DNA from: Phytoseiulus persimilis
Taxonomy: Eukaryota > Arthropoda > Arachnida > Mesostigmata > Phytoseiidae
Direction: 5' to 3'
DNA length: 64,000 bases
Assembly (NCBI GenBank): GCA_037576195.1
Contig: CM075102.1
Coordinates: forward strand, 23,184,745-23,248,744
In this document: positions 1 through 11,097 of the stretch, one piece after another
How the letters are laid out: every line of letters begins with the position of its first letter
Numbering within the stretch: position 1 is the first letter of the stretch
Notes under the pieces: generated by a model
Told to the model about the DNA's origin: nothing
Seen by the model: the letters and a program-made list of their open reading frames with translations, nothing else
The model's database searches: none
Made by a program: the position numbers and the translations under genes

Positions 1-3000
1 GAAAACAACTTCGGAGTCTCCGAGCCCCTTGAAGGCAAGCCGGTCACCGCGAAGAATCCTTTCGACACTCCTGACGCTCCCGGACAGCCTCAAATCACCG
101 ACTTCGGACGGAACCATTGCGGCCTCAAGTGGACGCCGCCGCTGAACGACGGCGGGCGTCCGATCGAGGGCTATATCATCGAGAAGAGGGAGAAAGGATT
201 CCCGGACTGGACCAAGGTCAACTTGGCCCCTGTTCCCGGCACCGAGTTCGATGTTCCGAACCTCATCGAGGGCAAGACTTACGAATTCCGAGTGATCGCT
301 GTGAACGAAGGAGGACCCGGGAAACCGAGCAAGCCGTGCGAGCCATTCCTCGCCAGAGATCCCAAATGTGAGTACCTTTCTTCAGATCTTCGAGAGACTT
401 GCGAGAGAAAACCTCGAGCGAGGGAGGAGTGATGGAGTTTCCCCATCTCGATGGTTCCCGACCGCTCAAATAATTTTTTCCCGGGAATCCCTTGCAGATC
501 CTCCCGGCGCTCCGGACAAGCCCCGCGTGGACAAAGTCACCAAGGACTCGTGCAAACTCTCGTGGAATAAACCGCGTGAAGACGGAGGTTCCAGGATCAA
601 GGGCTACATAATCGAGAAACGTAAGAAGAGCGACAAGGATTGGAGTCGGGCGAACGCCATCCTATGCCCGGACCTCACTTATACGGTCCCGCACCTGAAC
701 GAGGGCGACGAGTACGAGTTCCGGGTCATCGCCACCAACGACATCGGCGATTCTCCCGCTTCGCAACCGACCGATATCATCCGTATAGAGGAGCAACCGG
801 ATCAGCCTCGGTTCGAGGCCGGATCCCTCAAGGATGTCACCATACGAGCTGGTCAGAATTTCACGCTGAACGCCAGGTTCACAGGATTCCCGAGGCCGGA
901 GGCCACGTGGTCTAGGAACGATAACGAGATCGCCGTCGAGAAGGACATCCGTATCAAGGCGAGGACCGAAGATACGTTCGCCGAGTTCACGGTCACCAAC
1001 GCGAAACGCGAGGACGGCGGTCAGTACAAACTACAACTCAAGAACAAGCACGGTTTCGACACCGCCTACTGTAAAGTCACGGTGTTGGATCGTCCTGGAC
1101 CGCCTCAGAACTTCCGCGGTGAAGACGTGGATGGCGATGCGCTCACCCTGCGCTGGTCGGCTCCGAAGGAGGACGGCGGTTCTCCTGTGACGAATTATGT
1201 TCTCGAGAAGAGAGAGCACGGAACGAAGTCGTGGTCTCGTGTGGCCGGCTACGTGGTCGAGACCAACTACCGCGTCCGAGGACTCACGGTCGGCAAGAAG
1301 TACGAGTTCAGGGTCATGGCCGAGAACAAATACGGAACTTCCGATCCCACGGAGCTGGACGAGCCGATCCTGGCCAGGTACGGCTTCGATGTGCCCGGAG
1401 CTCCCGGAATTCCTCGCGGGATCGATTCATCGAACGACTCGATCACTCTCAGCTGGACCAAGCCGCGCAGCGATGGCGGCTCCCCGATCATCGGCTACAT
1501 GCTCGAGAGACGCAAAAAGGGCGAAAGCAAATGGCACAAAGTCAACAGCTATCCTCATCCCGAGCTCACGCTGCGGGCGGACAGTCTGATTCAGGACCAG
1601 CAATATGAGTTCCGCGTCGCCGCCGTCAACGCAGCTGGGCAAGGACCCTACTCGGAGAATTCGGACCTGATTTACGCCCGACCACCGCCTTGCAGGCCGA
1701 AGATCGATTCCGGATTCTCCATGCGCGACATTGTTGTCATGGCTGGAGATCCGTTCACGATTAGAGTTCCCTACGTCGGGATTCCGATACCCGAAGCCGA
1801 ATGGAGTGTCGTAAGTTATCATTTTCCGTTGTCAGTCATTCTGGTTGTTCCGATTCTGGTTCGATTCCTGTTTTGCTCTAGCCTCGATTGTTCCGAATCG
1901 ATTGTGTTGATTCCGAAGTCGTCTAATCACTTCCTACTCCGCAACAGAATGGCACCGTGAAGCTTCCCAAAGACGACGAGAGGATCCACACTGAAATCGA
2001 CGCGAACTTCGTCGTGTATCTCAACAAGAGGGCGAAGCGCGATGACTCAGGAAAATACGGTCTCACTTTGAAGAACGATCAGGGATCGGACTCTCAGGCC
2101 TGCAAGGTCCTCGTGGTGGACAAACCAGGACCGCCGCAGGCGCCTTTCGAGCCCTCGGACATCACCCCCGAAACATGCTCGCTGTCCTGGAGACCGCCAC
2201 TCGACGATGGAGGCTCGCCGATCACGAACTACATCGTCGAGAAGATGGACCTCGCCACGAAGATTTGGGTCAAGTGCAATGCGTTCATCCGCGGCTGTCA
2301 TTATGACGTCATGGGATTGGAGCCCAACCAGTAAGTCGTCGGAGCCTTGCTCTTATTCATCCCCAGTTCCCCTCTTTCCGGCCAGAAACGAAACCGAGCC
2401 CCGTTTGATTGAAACACGCTTCCCTTCCAGTCAATACCACTTCCGCGCGATGGCCGAGAATCAGTACGGCATCGGGCCGCACATCCAGACAGCCAACCCG
2501 ATCACTGCCAAGTTCCCCTTCGATCCCCCCTCACCTCCCGGGAAGCCGGACATCGCCGATCACGACAGCAGCAGCGTCCACCTCACCTGGTCGAAGCCGA
2601 GCTCAGATGGTGGCTCGAAAATCCAAGGCTACCAGGTCGAGTACAAGGAGCCCACGGAAGGCAGGTGGAGGATCGCCAACGAGGCTCTGGTCAAAGACTG
2701 TCGTCTCACCGTCCACGGTCTCATCGAGGGCAGGACGTACGAGTTCCGGGTCAAGGCGAAGAACGCGGCCGGATTCTCGCTGCCCTCGCCCCCGACCGAG
2801 TCGTTCAAACTGTGCCCCAAGTTCACCGTGCCGTCGCCGCCGCAGAACCCCCAGGTCACCAAAGTGGGTCGGGCCTACATCGACCTCGCCTGGGAGAAAC
2901 CCCGCTCGGACGGCGGATCCCGCATCACCGGGTACATCATCGAACGCAGAGATGTCACCTCGTCGTTCTGGTACACTGTCACTGAGTACCCGGCGACCGA

Positions 3001-6000
3001 CCTCACGTTCTGCGATTCTCGCGTCAAGGAAGGCGTCGAGTACGAATACAGAATCATCGCCGTCAACGCCGCCGGCCGCTCGGACCCGTCCGCCTGCACC
3101 AGCCCCGTCAGGGCGACCGACATCGAGGACGGAACTCTGCCAGAGTTCGTCCGCAAACTCTACGACAAGAACGTCACCATCAGGAAGGGCGCCGTCCTCG
3201 AGTGCGAGGCCATCGGCAAACCTCTGCCGAAGGCACGCTGGCTGAAGAACGGTCGCGACGTGACGTCGTCGGCTCGCGTCAAGTGTGTCGACAAGGGACA
3301 GGGAGTGTTCCAGCTGGTGTTCGAAGAAATCGAAGACGGCGACGAGGGAGAGTACTGCTGCGAGGCGAGCAACGCCATGGGGAGCACGCGCACGAGGTGC
3401 ACGCTGAAGATAGCTGCGCCTCCCAGAATCGAGCGGTGTCCGAACGATGTTTTCTTCCCTGAGCACGACAACGGGAAAATCAAGATCTACTTCTCCGGAA
3501 CATCGCCGTTCGAGGTCTCACTCTTCAAAGATGGCCTCGAGGTCAAGGACACCAGCGACTTCAAGGTCACCGTGTTCGACGACTACGCGATCGTGTTCCT
3601 GAAGGACGTCAAGAAGGACAAGGGGGGCAAGTACCAAATCCAGGTCCGCAACGATTCGGGGATGGACACCGGTTATTTCAACGTTTGGGTGACCGGATTG
3701 CCAGGACCGCCGATCGGTCCTCTGGAGCCGTCGGGGATCACCAAACACACCTGCCACCTTTGTTGGCATCCGCCCAAGTTCGATGGTGGATGCAGAGTCA
3801 CCCACTACGTGGTCGAGCGCAAGGAAACCTCGCACGAGCAATGGGTGGTCGCGACGAGCTGCTGCAAGGACACTCAGTTCACTTGCCAAGGACTCCAGGA
3901 GAACGGGGAATACAACTTCCGCGTGATGGCTGTCAACGAGAACGGGATGTCCATCCCGCTCGAGGGCACCAACCCAATCATCGCGAAGCTGCCGTTCGAC
4001 CCGCCCGGTCCTCCGGGAGTTCCCGTCATCACCGAGGTCGGTGGGGACTTCGTGAACCTCTCGTGGACGAAGCCCGAAAACGACGGCGGAGCCAGAATCC
4101 TCGGCTACTACGTCGAGAAGCGCGAGGTGGGCTCGAACCAGTGGCAGCGCATCAACCACAACTACCTCTGTCTGCCAACACAGTTCAACATCGGCAGCCT
4201 GGTCGAGGACCGCCAGTACGAGTTCCGCGTGTTCGCCGTGAACGAGGCGGGAATATCGCCGCCGTCGCAGAACTCGCAGCAGGTCAAGATCAAGGATCCC
4301 AACCAGCCGACGCCGCCCGAGTTCATCATTCCACTAAAACAGGTGATGGGCGTCGAGCGCAAGAACGTTCAGTTCATGTGCAAAGTGAGCGGCCATCCCG
4401 TGCCCGAGATTCAGTGGTACAAGGGCACTCGGGAGCTCCACCAGGGCGCGAAGTACAGCATGCTCAGGGACGGGGACATGTACATGCTCGCCGTGAACGA
4501 CATCTTCGGCGAAGATGCCGACGGGTACTGCTGCCGCGCTGTCAACGTCGCCGGCGCCCGCACCAGCCGGGCGGAGCTGCTCATCAAGACCCCCCCGCAC
4601 CTGAACGTGCCGCCCCGATTCCGCGACCTCGCCTGCTTCGGCAAGGGCGAGAACGTCCAGATCAAAATTCCGTTCACCGGCTTCCCGCGGCCCAAGATCA
4701 CCTGGACCAAGGACGACGTCGAGATCGAGAAAGGGGCCCACTTCGAGCTCCAGGTCCAGGAGCGGCACGCCATCCTCACGATCAAGGACGCGTCCCAGCT
4801 GGACAACGGGCCGTACCGAATCGTCGCCGAAAACGAGCTCGGCGTCGACTCCGCGGTCATCATCGTCCAGATCTCCGATCGCCCCGATCCGCCGCGTCAT
4901 CCAGGAGTCGAGTCGTTCGACGAGAGCTCGTGCATCCTCAGCTGGATGCCGCCGCTGTGGGACGGCGGGAGCCACATCACGAACTACGTCATCGAGAAAT
5001 GCGAGGCTGGAATGTCGCACTGGGTGCGTGTGGCCAACACGCGCTTCCTCACCCACAAGATCACGGGCCTGAACCCCGGCAGCCAGTATCAGTTCCGAGT
5101 GTGCGCCGAGAACATCTACGGCAGGAGCGAGCCGTCGGATGCCAGCTCGCCGATCACGACGCGCGCCACGAAGCAGAAGAAACCCAAGAAGCCGGTCGAG
5201 GTCGACGAGAGCGGAAAGAAGAAACGAGGTCAGCCCGAGGGACCGGTCAGCGATTATGATAAATTTGTACAAAGTATGACAAGCATTCCCGAGCCAGTAG
5301 ATATCAAGGCTTCTAGTGTGTACGACTATTACGACATCCTCGAGGAGCTCGGCACCGGCGCCTTCGGAGTCGTCCACCGATGTCGCGAACGCAAAACTGG
5401 CAACATCTACGCGGCGAAATTCATCCCGGTCGCGAACCAGTACGAAAAGGCGGTCATCAAGAAAGAGATCGACATCATGAACCAGCTGCTCCACCACAAC
5501 AAGCTCATTCGGCTGCACGACGCGTTCGAGGACGACGACGAAATGGTGCTCATCTACGAGTTCATGGCCGGCGGGGAGCTGTTCGAACGGATCGCCTGCG
5601 ACGACCACCGCATGACCGAGCCCGAAGTCATCAACTACATGAGACAGATCTGCGAAGGCGTGAAACACATGCACGAGCGGAACATTCTCCACCTCGATCT
5701 CAAACCCGAGAACATTATGTGCACAAAGAAGGCCGGCAACGAAATCAAGATCATCGACTTCGGTCTTGCGACTCGCGTCAATCCGGACGAGGTTGTCAAG
5801 ATTTCCACGGGCACGGCCGAGTTCGCCGCGCCGGAGATCGTCGTTAGGGAACCCGTAGGCTTCTACACCGACATGTGGGCGTGCGGTGTCCTGTCCTACG
5901 TTCTCCTATCGGGCCTGTCGCCGTTCGCCGGAAACAACGACGTCGAAACACTGCGCAACGTGAAAAACTGCGACTGGCAGTTCGACCAGGACGCCTTCTC

Positions 6001-9000
6001 CGGCATTTCGGAGGAGGGCAAGGACTTCATCAAACGACTCCTGGTCAGGGACAAGGACAAGCGCATGACCGCCCACGAGTGCCTCGAGCACGCCTGGCTC
6101 AAGGGACAGGCCAAAACAACGGACAAAACCATCAGCAGCAACAGATACGTGCCTTTCCGCGACAGGATGCGCGAGCGCTACAGGAAGTACTGGGACAGCG
6201 CCATTCTTCCGTTCGGCCACGCCGCCAACTACAGTTCGCTCCGCAAGCTCCAGGACAAGAGCTACCGGATGGAGGACTTCATCATCGACAAACGGGAGCT
6301 CGCGCCCCGCTTCGTCATCAAACCGCACTCCACGATGGCCTACGATGGCCAAGCAGCGAAGTTCCACTGCAGGGTGATCGCCCCGTCGCCAGCGACGCTC
6401 ACGTGGTACCGCGACTCGGGCGAGCTGAGACAGAGTGTGAAATACATGAAACGCTACATGGGAGAAGACTACACGTTCATCATCAACCGCTGTCGGTTGG
6501 ACGATCGCGGCGAGTACATCATCAGGGCTGAGAACCACTACGGCTACCGAGAGGAGCCGGTGTTCCTCAACGTGCACCCCATGCCCCAGCAGCTGCCGCA
6601 GTTCAAGATCGAAGAGCCGATCAGAAAACGGATGCAGCCGCTGCGCTATGATCCTCACGACGGAAAGAAGGACTGCGCACCGAACTTCACTTTCCATCTC
6701 CGGAACCGTGTCATTCAGCTGCACCTCGGCGTGAAGCTGTTGGCCTGCCTCGACGAGAAGCCACTCTGCGACGTGAAATGGTTCAAGGACGGTCGCGAGC
6801 TTTCCAAGTACGACGTGAAGATGAGTCACTCGGATGGAGTTGTCACTTGCGAGATCGCATCGTGCTCACTCGAAGACGCTGGAAAATACACCTGCAAGGC
6901 GACCAACGCCCTCGGATCCGCTGAAACCAGCTGCCACCTCCACATAGAAGGTGAGCCCAACGATGAGATCTCAGAGATTTGCGGGAAAAACTTGCGGGAA
7001 CTTCCTAGTTCTCGGTCGAACATTTCTCAGTCTGTAGTTCGTTTGATCCTCGCTCCGAGGATGTTTTCGGTAGTGGCGAACGAGTTTTTTCGCCCTGCTC
7101 GGGGCCTGAGGGTTTGATGTTATTGAAGCTCCGGGTCTGGGCTCCTCTGCATGTGATCCGCATCTTCTAGAAGAAAACGCAGACGAAGCGAATACAGGCG
7201 GATCCGCTCCGGAAAGACGGAGAGCAATGCGTTGGGCAGATCTAATAGGAATCCCGGGTATAGCTGTCAAAAATATCGTGAGCTCAGATCACGGTTATTC
7301 GCCTATTCGATGGATATTCTCGCTTGCTGAGAACGTATATTGTAAAAAGACACGGCAATCTGAGCGAACTAGAGCCGATGATGGGATACCGGACTCTGCT
7401 TGCCATTCAACGGCTTCATCTGCTTGGTCACGAAGTGGTCCTGCAAGAATTAGGGAAGAACTCGCTTGAAACCTGCCACGATTCAGCAAGGGCCCACCGG
7501 AGGTTTTCAACCCTGGGTTGCGTCGCTGTGCCTCTCCCGGGAGAATCCCACGCGTGACAGACAGACATTGCCTTCCACAGTCTCTAATGTCCCTTCCATC
7601 ATCCCCATTTTAGAGCTGTCTTGTTGGTGTGGACGTGCAACTGTCAATGATTTTCATCCGATTGCGACCGATTCGATCTAACCTTTTATTATACTCCCAC
7701 CGGAATCGGGCGGCTGTATAATAATTGCGATGATGCTAACTACAGAATTTTCCCCCGTGTTGAACCCCAGATCGGAAGCGATACGAGGCGCCGTCTTCAA
7801 CAGATAAGCGCAGTCTGAAATCAGCGTACAGCGCAAGCACCGACCACTACACAGGCTACTCCACGAGCAGTGACTCGCGCTACCGAAGCGACTACAAATC
7901 GACCTCATCCTATTCTTCGAGCAGCAACTATCGCAGTAGTTCCGACTATAGGAGCAGCTCTGATTACGAAAGCAGCTCAAACTACAGGTAAGCCGTCCGA
8001 TGGGGAAGCCCGCTAGAGGGAGGAATCAGAACAACGATCGGAGATTAGGCATGGTCTCAATCCGAATCATTCGCAGGTCCACCGACAGAACGCTTTCTTC
8101 CACGGCAAGCAAGCTGTCGAGTGACGCCCCGACGGCCAGGGTCCAGAAACCTTACGGAGCAACGTCAGGCTCGGCGGACTCCACGAGTCCGTCACGGTCG
8201 CGCAATCAGACCAAGGAGCTGGAGCGTGAGTATCGTGACAAAATCAAGAACGGTGTCCTCGAGCAAAGGTCAACGCGGTCGTCTTGTCGCCTCGAATCAT
8301 GCTGCACTGAGATGCTCCAATTGTTTCCAGTTCCGGAAGAGACTTCCAAGCCGAAGTTCAGCTTACCTCTAAAAGACCTGACCGTCAAAGACGCAGAATC
8401 TTTGACGTTAACCTGCACTGTTTCTGGCGAGCCTGAGCCGAAAGTCAGCTGGTTCAAAGGCTCGGAGCCTATCAATTCTTCGGATATCATCAGCCTGAAG
8501 TACAAAAACCGCGAAGCCACCCTCCATATTGACGAGGTCTACCCCGAGGACGAAGGCATCTACATCTGTAAAGCGTCGAACGCCGAAGGGACCGCAGAAA
8601 CCAAATGCAAACTCACAATCAGCGGTACGCATGGCTCTTTCTACACAAACAATCCCCGCTTACTATATCGAAAACAACGTCATTGAAGACTACATGTACT
8701 CTCTTCCGATTTCCAGCCATGGAGAAGGATGAGGCGGAAGCGAAGGGTGATGCATCCGAAGCCCCTCGCATCGTGAAGCACTTGGAGAACGCCGTTGTAA
8801 ACGATGGTGATAAAGTCACCCTTGAAGCAACCATCCGTGGGTCGACCAAATTCGAAGTTGTCTGGCTACAAAACGGCAAAGAGCTGAAGCAGAACAAGGA
8901 TTTCAAAGCTTCGAACGAGGGAGACCTTCATAAATTGGAAATCGCCGAAATCTACCCCGAAGACAGTGGCGTGTACACCTGCGAAGCATTTAACGACGCC

Positions 9001-9084
9001 GGCGAGTGCTTTTCCACTTGCACCCTGACAGTCCTCGCTCCGGGAGAGACTCTCAAAGGCCCTCGATTCTCTAGGGCTTTGTGA
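1..9084 (+). CDS. Twitchin/projectin-like giant sarcomeric kinase, 3' part (gene begins upstream of the window)
   Basis: Twitchin is a titin-like protein of the thick filament that combines elastic Ig/FN3 repeats with a myosin-light-chain-kinase-like domain. I read exons 1-367, 498-1810, 1948-2330, 2431-6950, 7771-7987, 8077-8225, 8331-8624 and 8717-9084. Every junction is GT-AG and the phases agree, giving 2536 residues here. Domain order: end of one FN3, FN3, FN3, Ig, FN3, FN3, Ig, FN3 x3, Ig, Ig, FN3, FN3, Ig, Ig, FN3, kinase, Ig, Ig, Ser/Tyr-rich linker, Ig, Ig. FN3 domains show PGPP-type starts, a tryptophan in LSW and YEFRV strands; Ig domains show DxGxY. The 5' end is cut by the window. 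The 820-bp intron at 6951-7770 holds nothing I recognise. The last residues (GPRFSRAL) look like the first strand of another Ig domain, cut short by TGA at 9082-9084. The identity is secure; paralogue-level naming is not. Confidence 0.96.
5321..6105 (+). other. Twitchin Ser/Thr kinase domain
   Basis: This stretch encodes a complete protein kinase of the titin/twitchin/MLCK family, at about residues 1652-1913 of the visible product. The glycine loop reads GTGAFGVV, the ATP-binding lysine lies in AAKF (codon 5417-5419), the catalytic loop is HLDLKPEN (Asp codon 5696-5698), the metal-binding motif is DFG (Asp codon 5756-5758), and the segment before APE reads GTAEFAAPE. All key catalytic residues are present, so it looks active. 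It is followed by a basic tail with RYVPFRDRMRERY and NYSSLRKL, typical of the autoinhibitory segment that packs on the active site in twitchin kinases, and then by an Ig domain. Confidence 0.96.
7771..8225 (+). other. Ser/Tyr-rich linker exons of twitchin
   Basis: Two exons (7771-7987 and 8077-8225) encode about 120 residues that are not Ig or FN3. The first is built of loose repeats such as SSSDYRSSSDYESSSNYR, dense in Ser, Tyr, Arg and Asp; the second is Ser/Thr-rich with SPSRSR. They lie between the second and third Ig domains after the kinase. The composition suggests a disordered spring or a phosphorylation target. Splice phases fit both neighbours (phase 1 in, phase 1 out), so both exons could also be skipped together without breaking the frame. 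That is inferred from phase only. Confidence 0.85.
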
Positions 9085-9103
9085 AAAGCGATTCCTGAAC
9101 TTA

Positions 9104-9109
9104 AATAAA
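9104..9109 (+). terminator. Poly(A) signal AATAAA of the present twitchin end
   Basis: An AATAAA hexamer starts 19 nt after the twitchin stop codon. This very short 3' UTR supports the view that the early stop at 9082-9084 is the real end of the transcript, not an assembly error. Confidence 0.6.
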
Positions 9110-9771
9110 ACGAATTTCGTTCGGCCGTCCTTCTCATAATTTCTGCGTAGATTAAGTCGATGAGCAGAATGGATTGTTTGGAGGAGACGAATTCTCCCCC
9201 GAATATGTTAGAAACTGAATCAGAATCAGAGTTTTGCGAACAGACTTGAAAACTGAGCAGAGGAGGAGGATCGTCGTGAATGGAAACTTGGTCTCGAAAG
9301 TTCATGGCTCATCTTGATGGAAAAAATATGGATCTCATGATGTGGGTCATTGTATTTATTAGAAATTGGCTTTGATTATCGATTGCGGTTACCAGACTAC
9401 ATTTCCAGCTGCTCTACAACTTTTCCTCCAGCTCCTTTACAGCTGAAGCACTCGAAAAGAAGCTAACGGAGGGGCTTCTTCGGTGCACTGTGCGGTCACC
9501 GACCGATGACGCTTCTCCCTTCTGTATGATCATCAATAGTAATAACCTTTGAAGCAGCCTTCTCCCGAATTCATGAATCGTTCTCGTCCTCTGCTGGACA
9601 TTTATTGGAAGCTGAGGGAGCACTGTCGGCGGGCAATGGAAATGTGGACCGCGGAAACGGTGATCCACGCGGAGGCCGCTCGTCGGACTCCTCTGGTCTT
9701 GGAAAACGCCCCCCAGCCGAAGCCGTGTTCTTTCTGTTGCTCAAACACATCAATTAAAGCCCGCTCTCAGA

Positions 9772-9867
9772 GGTGTGCAACCGGGAGCTCGAAAAACCGG
9801 GCGCTCGAAAACTCGGCAGCTCGAAAAAAAAATCCAGGGAGCCCGAAAACCCGGCATCTCGAAAAGT
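9772..9867 (+). repeat. Left terminal inverted repeat with internal ~16-bp subrepeats
   Basis: Five tandem units with core CTCGAAAA appear here: three at 16, 16 and 21 bp spacing, then two shorter divergent ones (one has CCCGAAAA). They pair with the right arm at 10129-10209. Confidence 0.8.
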
Positions 9868-10128
9868 ATTTCCCCCAAATCGGGTCAGATTTGAACACAA
9901 CGAACCTTCTGGGTAGAGAGTGGAGAAGCTGATACGAGAAAAGAGTATCACGAGGTTTTCGCGATTGCTCCCACACATATCTCCCAGTGCGACCCAGGGA
10001 TATCAAGATACAATCGGCATCCAAATCCGCTTGGATGTCCCTCCTAGTATGTTCGCTGTCCTATTCGGGCACTCGAAGGCTCTGCATAGAAGGTTCGTTG
10101 GGATCGAACGGAACCTAATTTGTGGGAG

Positions 10129-10209
10129 AGGGGTTTCGAGCTCCCGGGATTTCTTTCCGAGCTCCTGGGTTTTCGAGCTTCCGGGTTTTCGAGCTCCCGG
10201 CCTGTAACC
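10129..10209 (-). repeat. Right terminal inverted repeat with internal ~16-bp subrepeats
   Basis: Inverted counterpart of the left arm. Four units with core TTTTCGAGCT (one TTTCCGAGCT) occur in mirror order, including the longer A/T-containing unit. Confidence 0.8.
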
Positions 10210-10891
10210 CTCTCAGATTGGTTGTGGATTTTGTCAACCCTGGCACTCCAACGAGCGACGTTGGCGAGAACAGAGAAAGGGCTAGGCTACAGCCCTTTGC
10301 AAGGGACGCAATGACCAACAAAAATATCTCTCGAAGCATGTCACCCGAAGACGTGGATGGCAAGCCTCTCGACCACTGACGGAGCTTGGTCGTATTCTCG
10401 AGTTTTTGCAGCACTACTCTCCTTTGCGGCCCCCCTTAGTGCTGAACGATCTTGCGGCGACAATCGATGTCTGTTTTCACCGGGTCCCCGAAACCTCTCC
10501 GTGAAACCAGACCTGGGAGCCGAATTCAATGATCCTCTCGAACCGACATCACGCGTCAGGTAGTTTGCTAACTGCCTCCGTTGCGAATCCCCTTAGCTCC
10601 TGTGTCTCGGATTCTCGTCCCGACTTGACCCCAAAATGAGAAACGGCTCTATCCAAACGGACCAGCGGAGACTTGAGATCATGACAACTTCAGAACGTCC
10701 GGAATGGAGTCCGTCGAAAGTGGAAGATATCATTGAAGGCATCTCTCAGTCGTAACTTTCAGTGTTTTCTCCTCTCCCACAAGATGATATGAGTGACGCG
10801 GAGGGCTTCAGCATCGTACACGGTCTCCTAGGAAGCTGGCGACGATTTCTTCGCTATGACGTTCTACAATACACATTTTTTTCTTTTGCAG

Positions 10892-11097
10892 ACGACGGAA
10901 AAAGATCCCACGGCTCTGAAATGGACCAAGGGTGGAAAAGAGTTCAAACCCAACGAGCGCCGTAAGGTTGCCAAAAACGGACGAAGCTAAACGAAAAATG
11001 TAACGCGTCCGATGTTGGTCAATATTCGGCAGTTGCAGTCGACAAATCGGTTGAAAGTCAGGGCTCCATCAACTTAGTAACAGCCGGCAGAGCTTGA
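10892..11097 (+). pseudogene. Decaying copy of the former last Ig domain of twitchin
   Basis: After a good acceptor (pyrimidine run, then CAG at 10889-10891), the sequence reads TTEKDPTALKWTKGGKEF and KPNERRKVAKNGRS, then TAA at 10988-10990. In a shifted frame from 10996 it reads KCNASDVGQYSAVAVDKS and VESQGSINLVTAGRA, then a stop at 11095-11097. Together these are the tryptophan strand, the DxGxY tyrosine corner and the last strand of a twitchin-type Ig domain. The part between them has lost about two codons and one base. A faint first half can be seen near 10711-10770 (SKVEDIIEGISQS, then VTFSVF in another frame). It lies downstream of the stop at 9082-9084, which falls just after the first strand of an Ig domain. 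AATAAA at 11341-11346 may be the older poly(A) signal. A sequencing error could explain one shift, but not the upstream stop as well. Confidence 0.7.

Larger units (their letters stand above)
9772..10209. mobile_element. Non-autonomous TIR (foldback-like) DNA element, 438 bp, with 8-bp target duplication
   Basis: The element is bounded by a perfect 8-bp direct repeat, CTCTCAGA, at 9764-9771 and 10210-10217. Its ends are inverted: the left begins GGTGTGCAACCGGGAGCTCG and the complement of the right begins GGTTACAGGCCGGGAGCTCG. Each terminal inverted repeat runs about 80-95 bp and is itself made of roughly 16-bp subunits around GAGCTCGAAAACCCGG. The order of unit lengths (16, 16, about 21, then shorter) is mirrored in the other arm. 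No transposase reading frame fits inside. An 8-bp duplication occurs in hAT, P and Merlin elements; the GG terminus does not settle the family. It looks whole and fairly young because the duplication is exact. Confidence 0.85.

Noticed and set aside
3685-5259. 524-codon plus-strand frame overlapping twitchin
   Set aside because: Same strand, other frame of the twitchin exon; Arg/Gln/Pro-rich noise.
4334-5692. 452-codon open frame antisense to twitchin
   Set aside because: It is a shadow of the GC-rich FN3/Ig/kinase coding strand, rich in Val/Asp/Leu from reverse codons, with no domain pattern.
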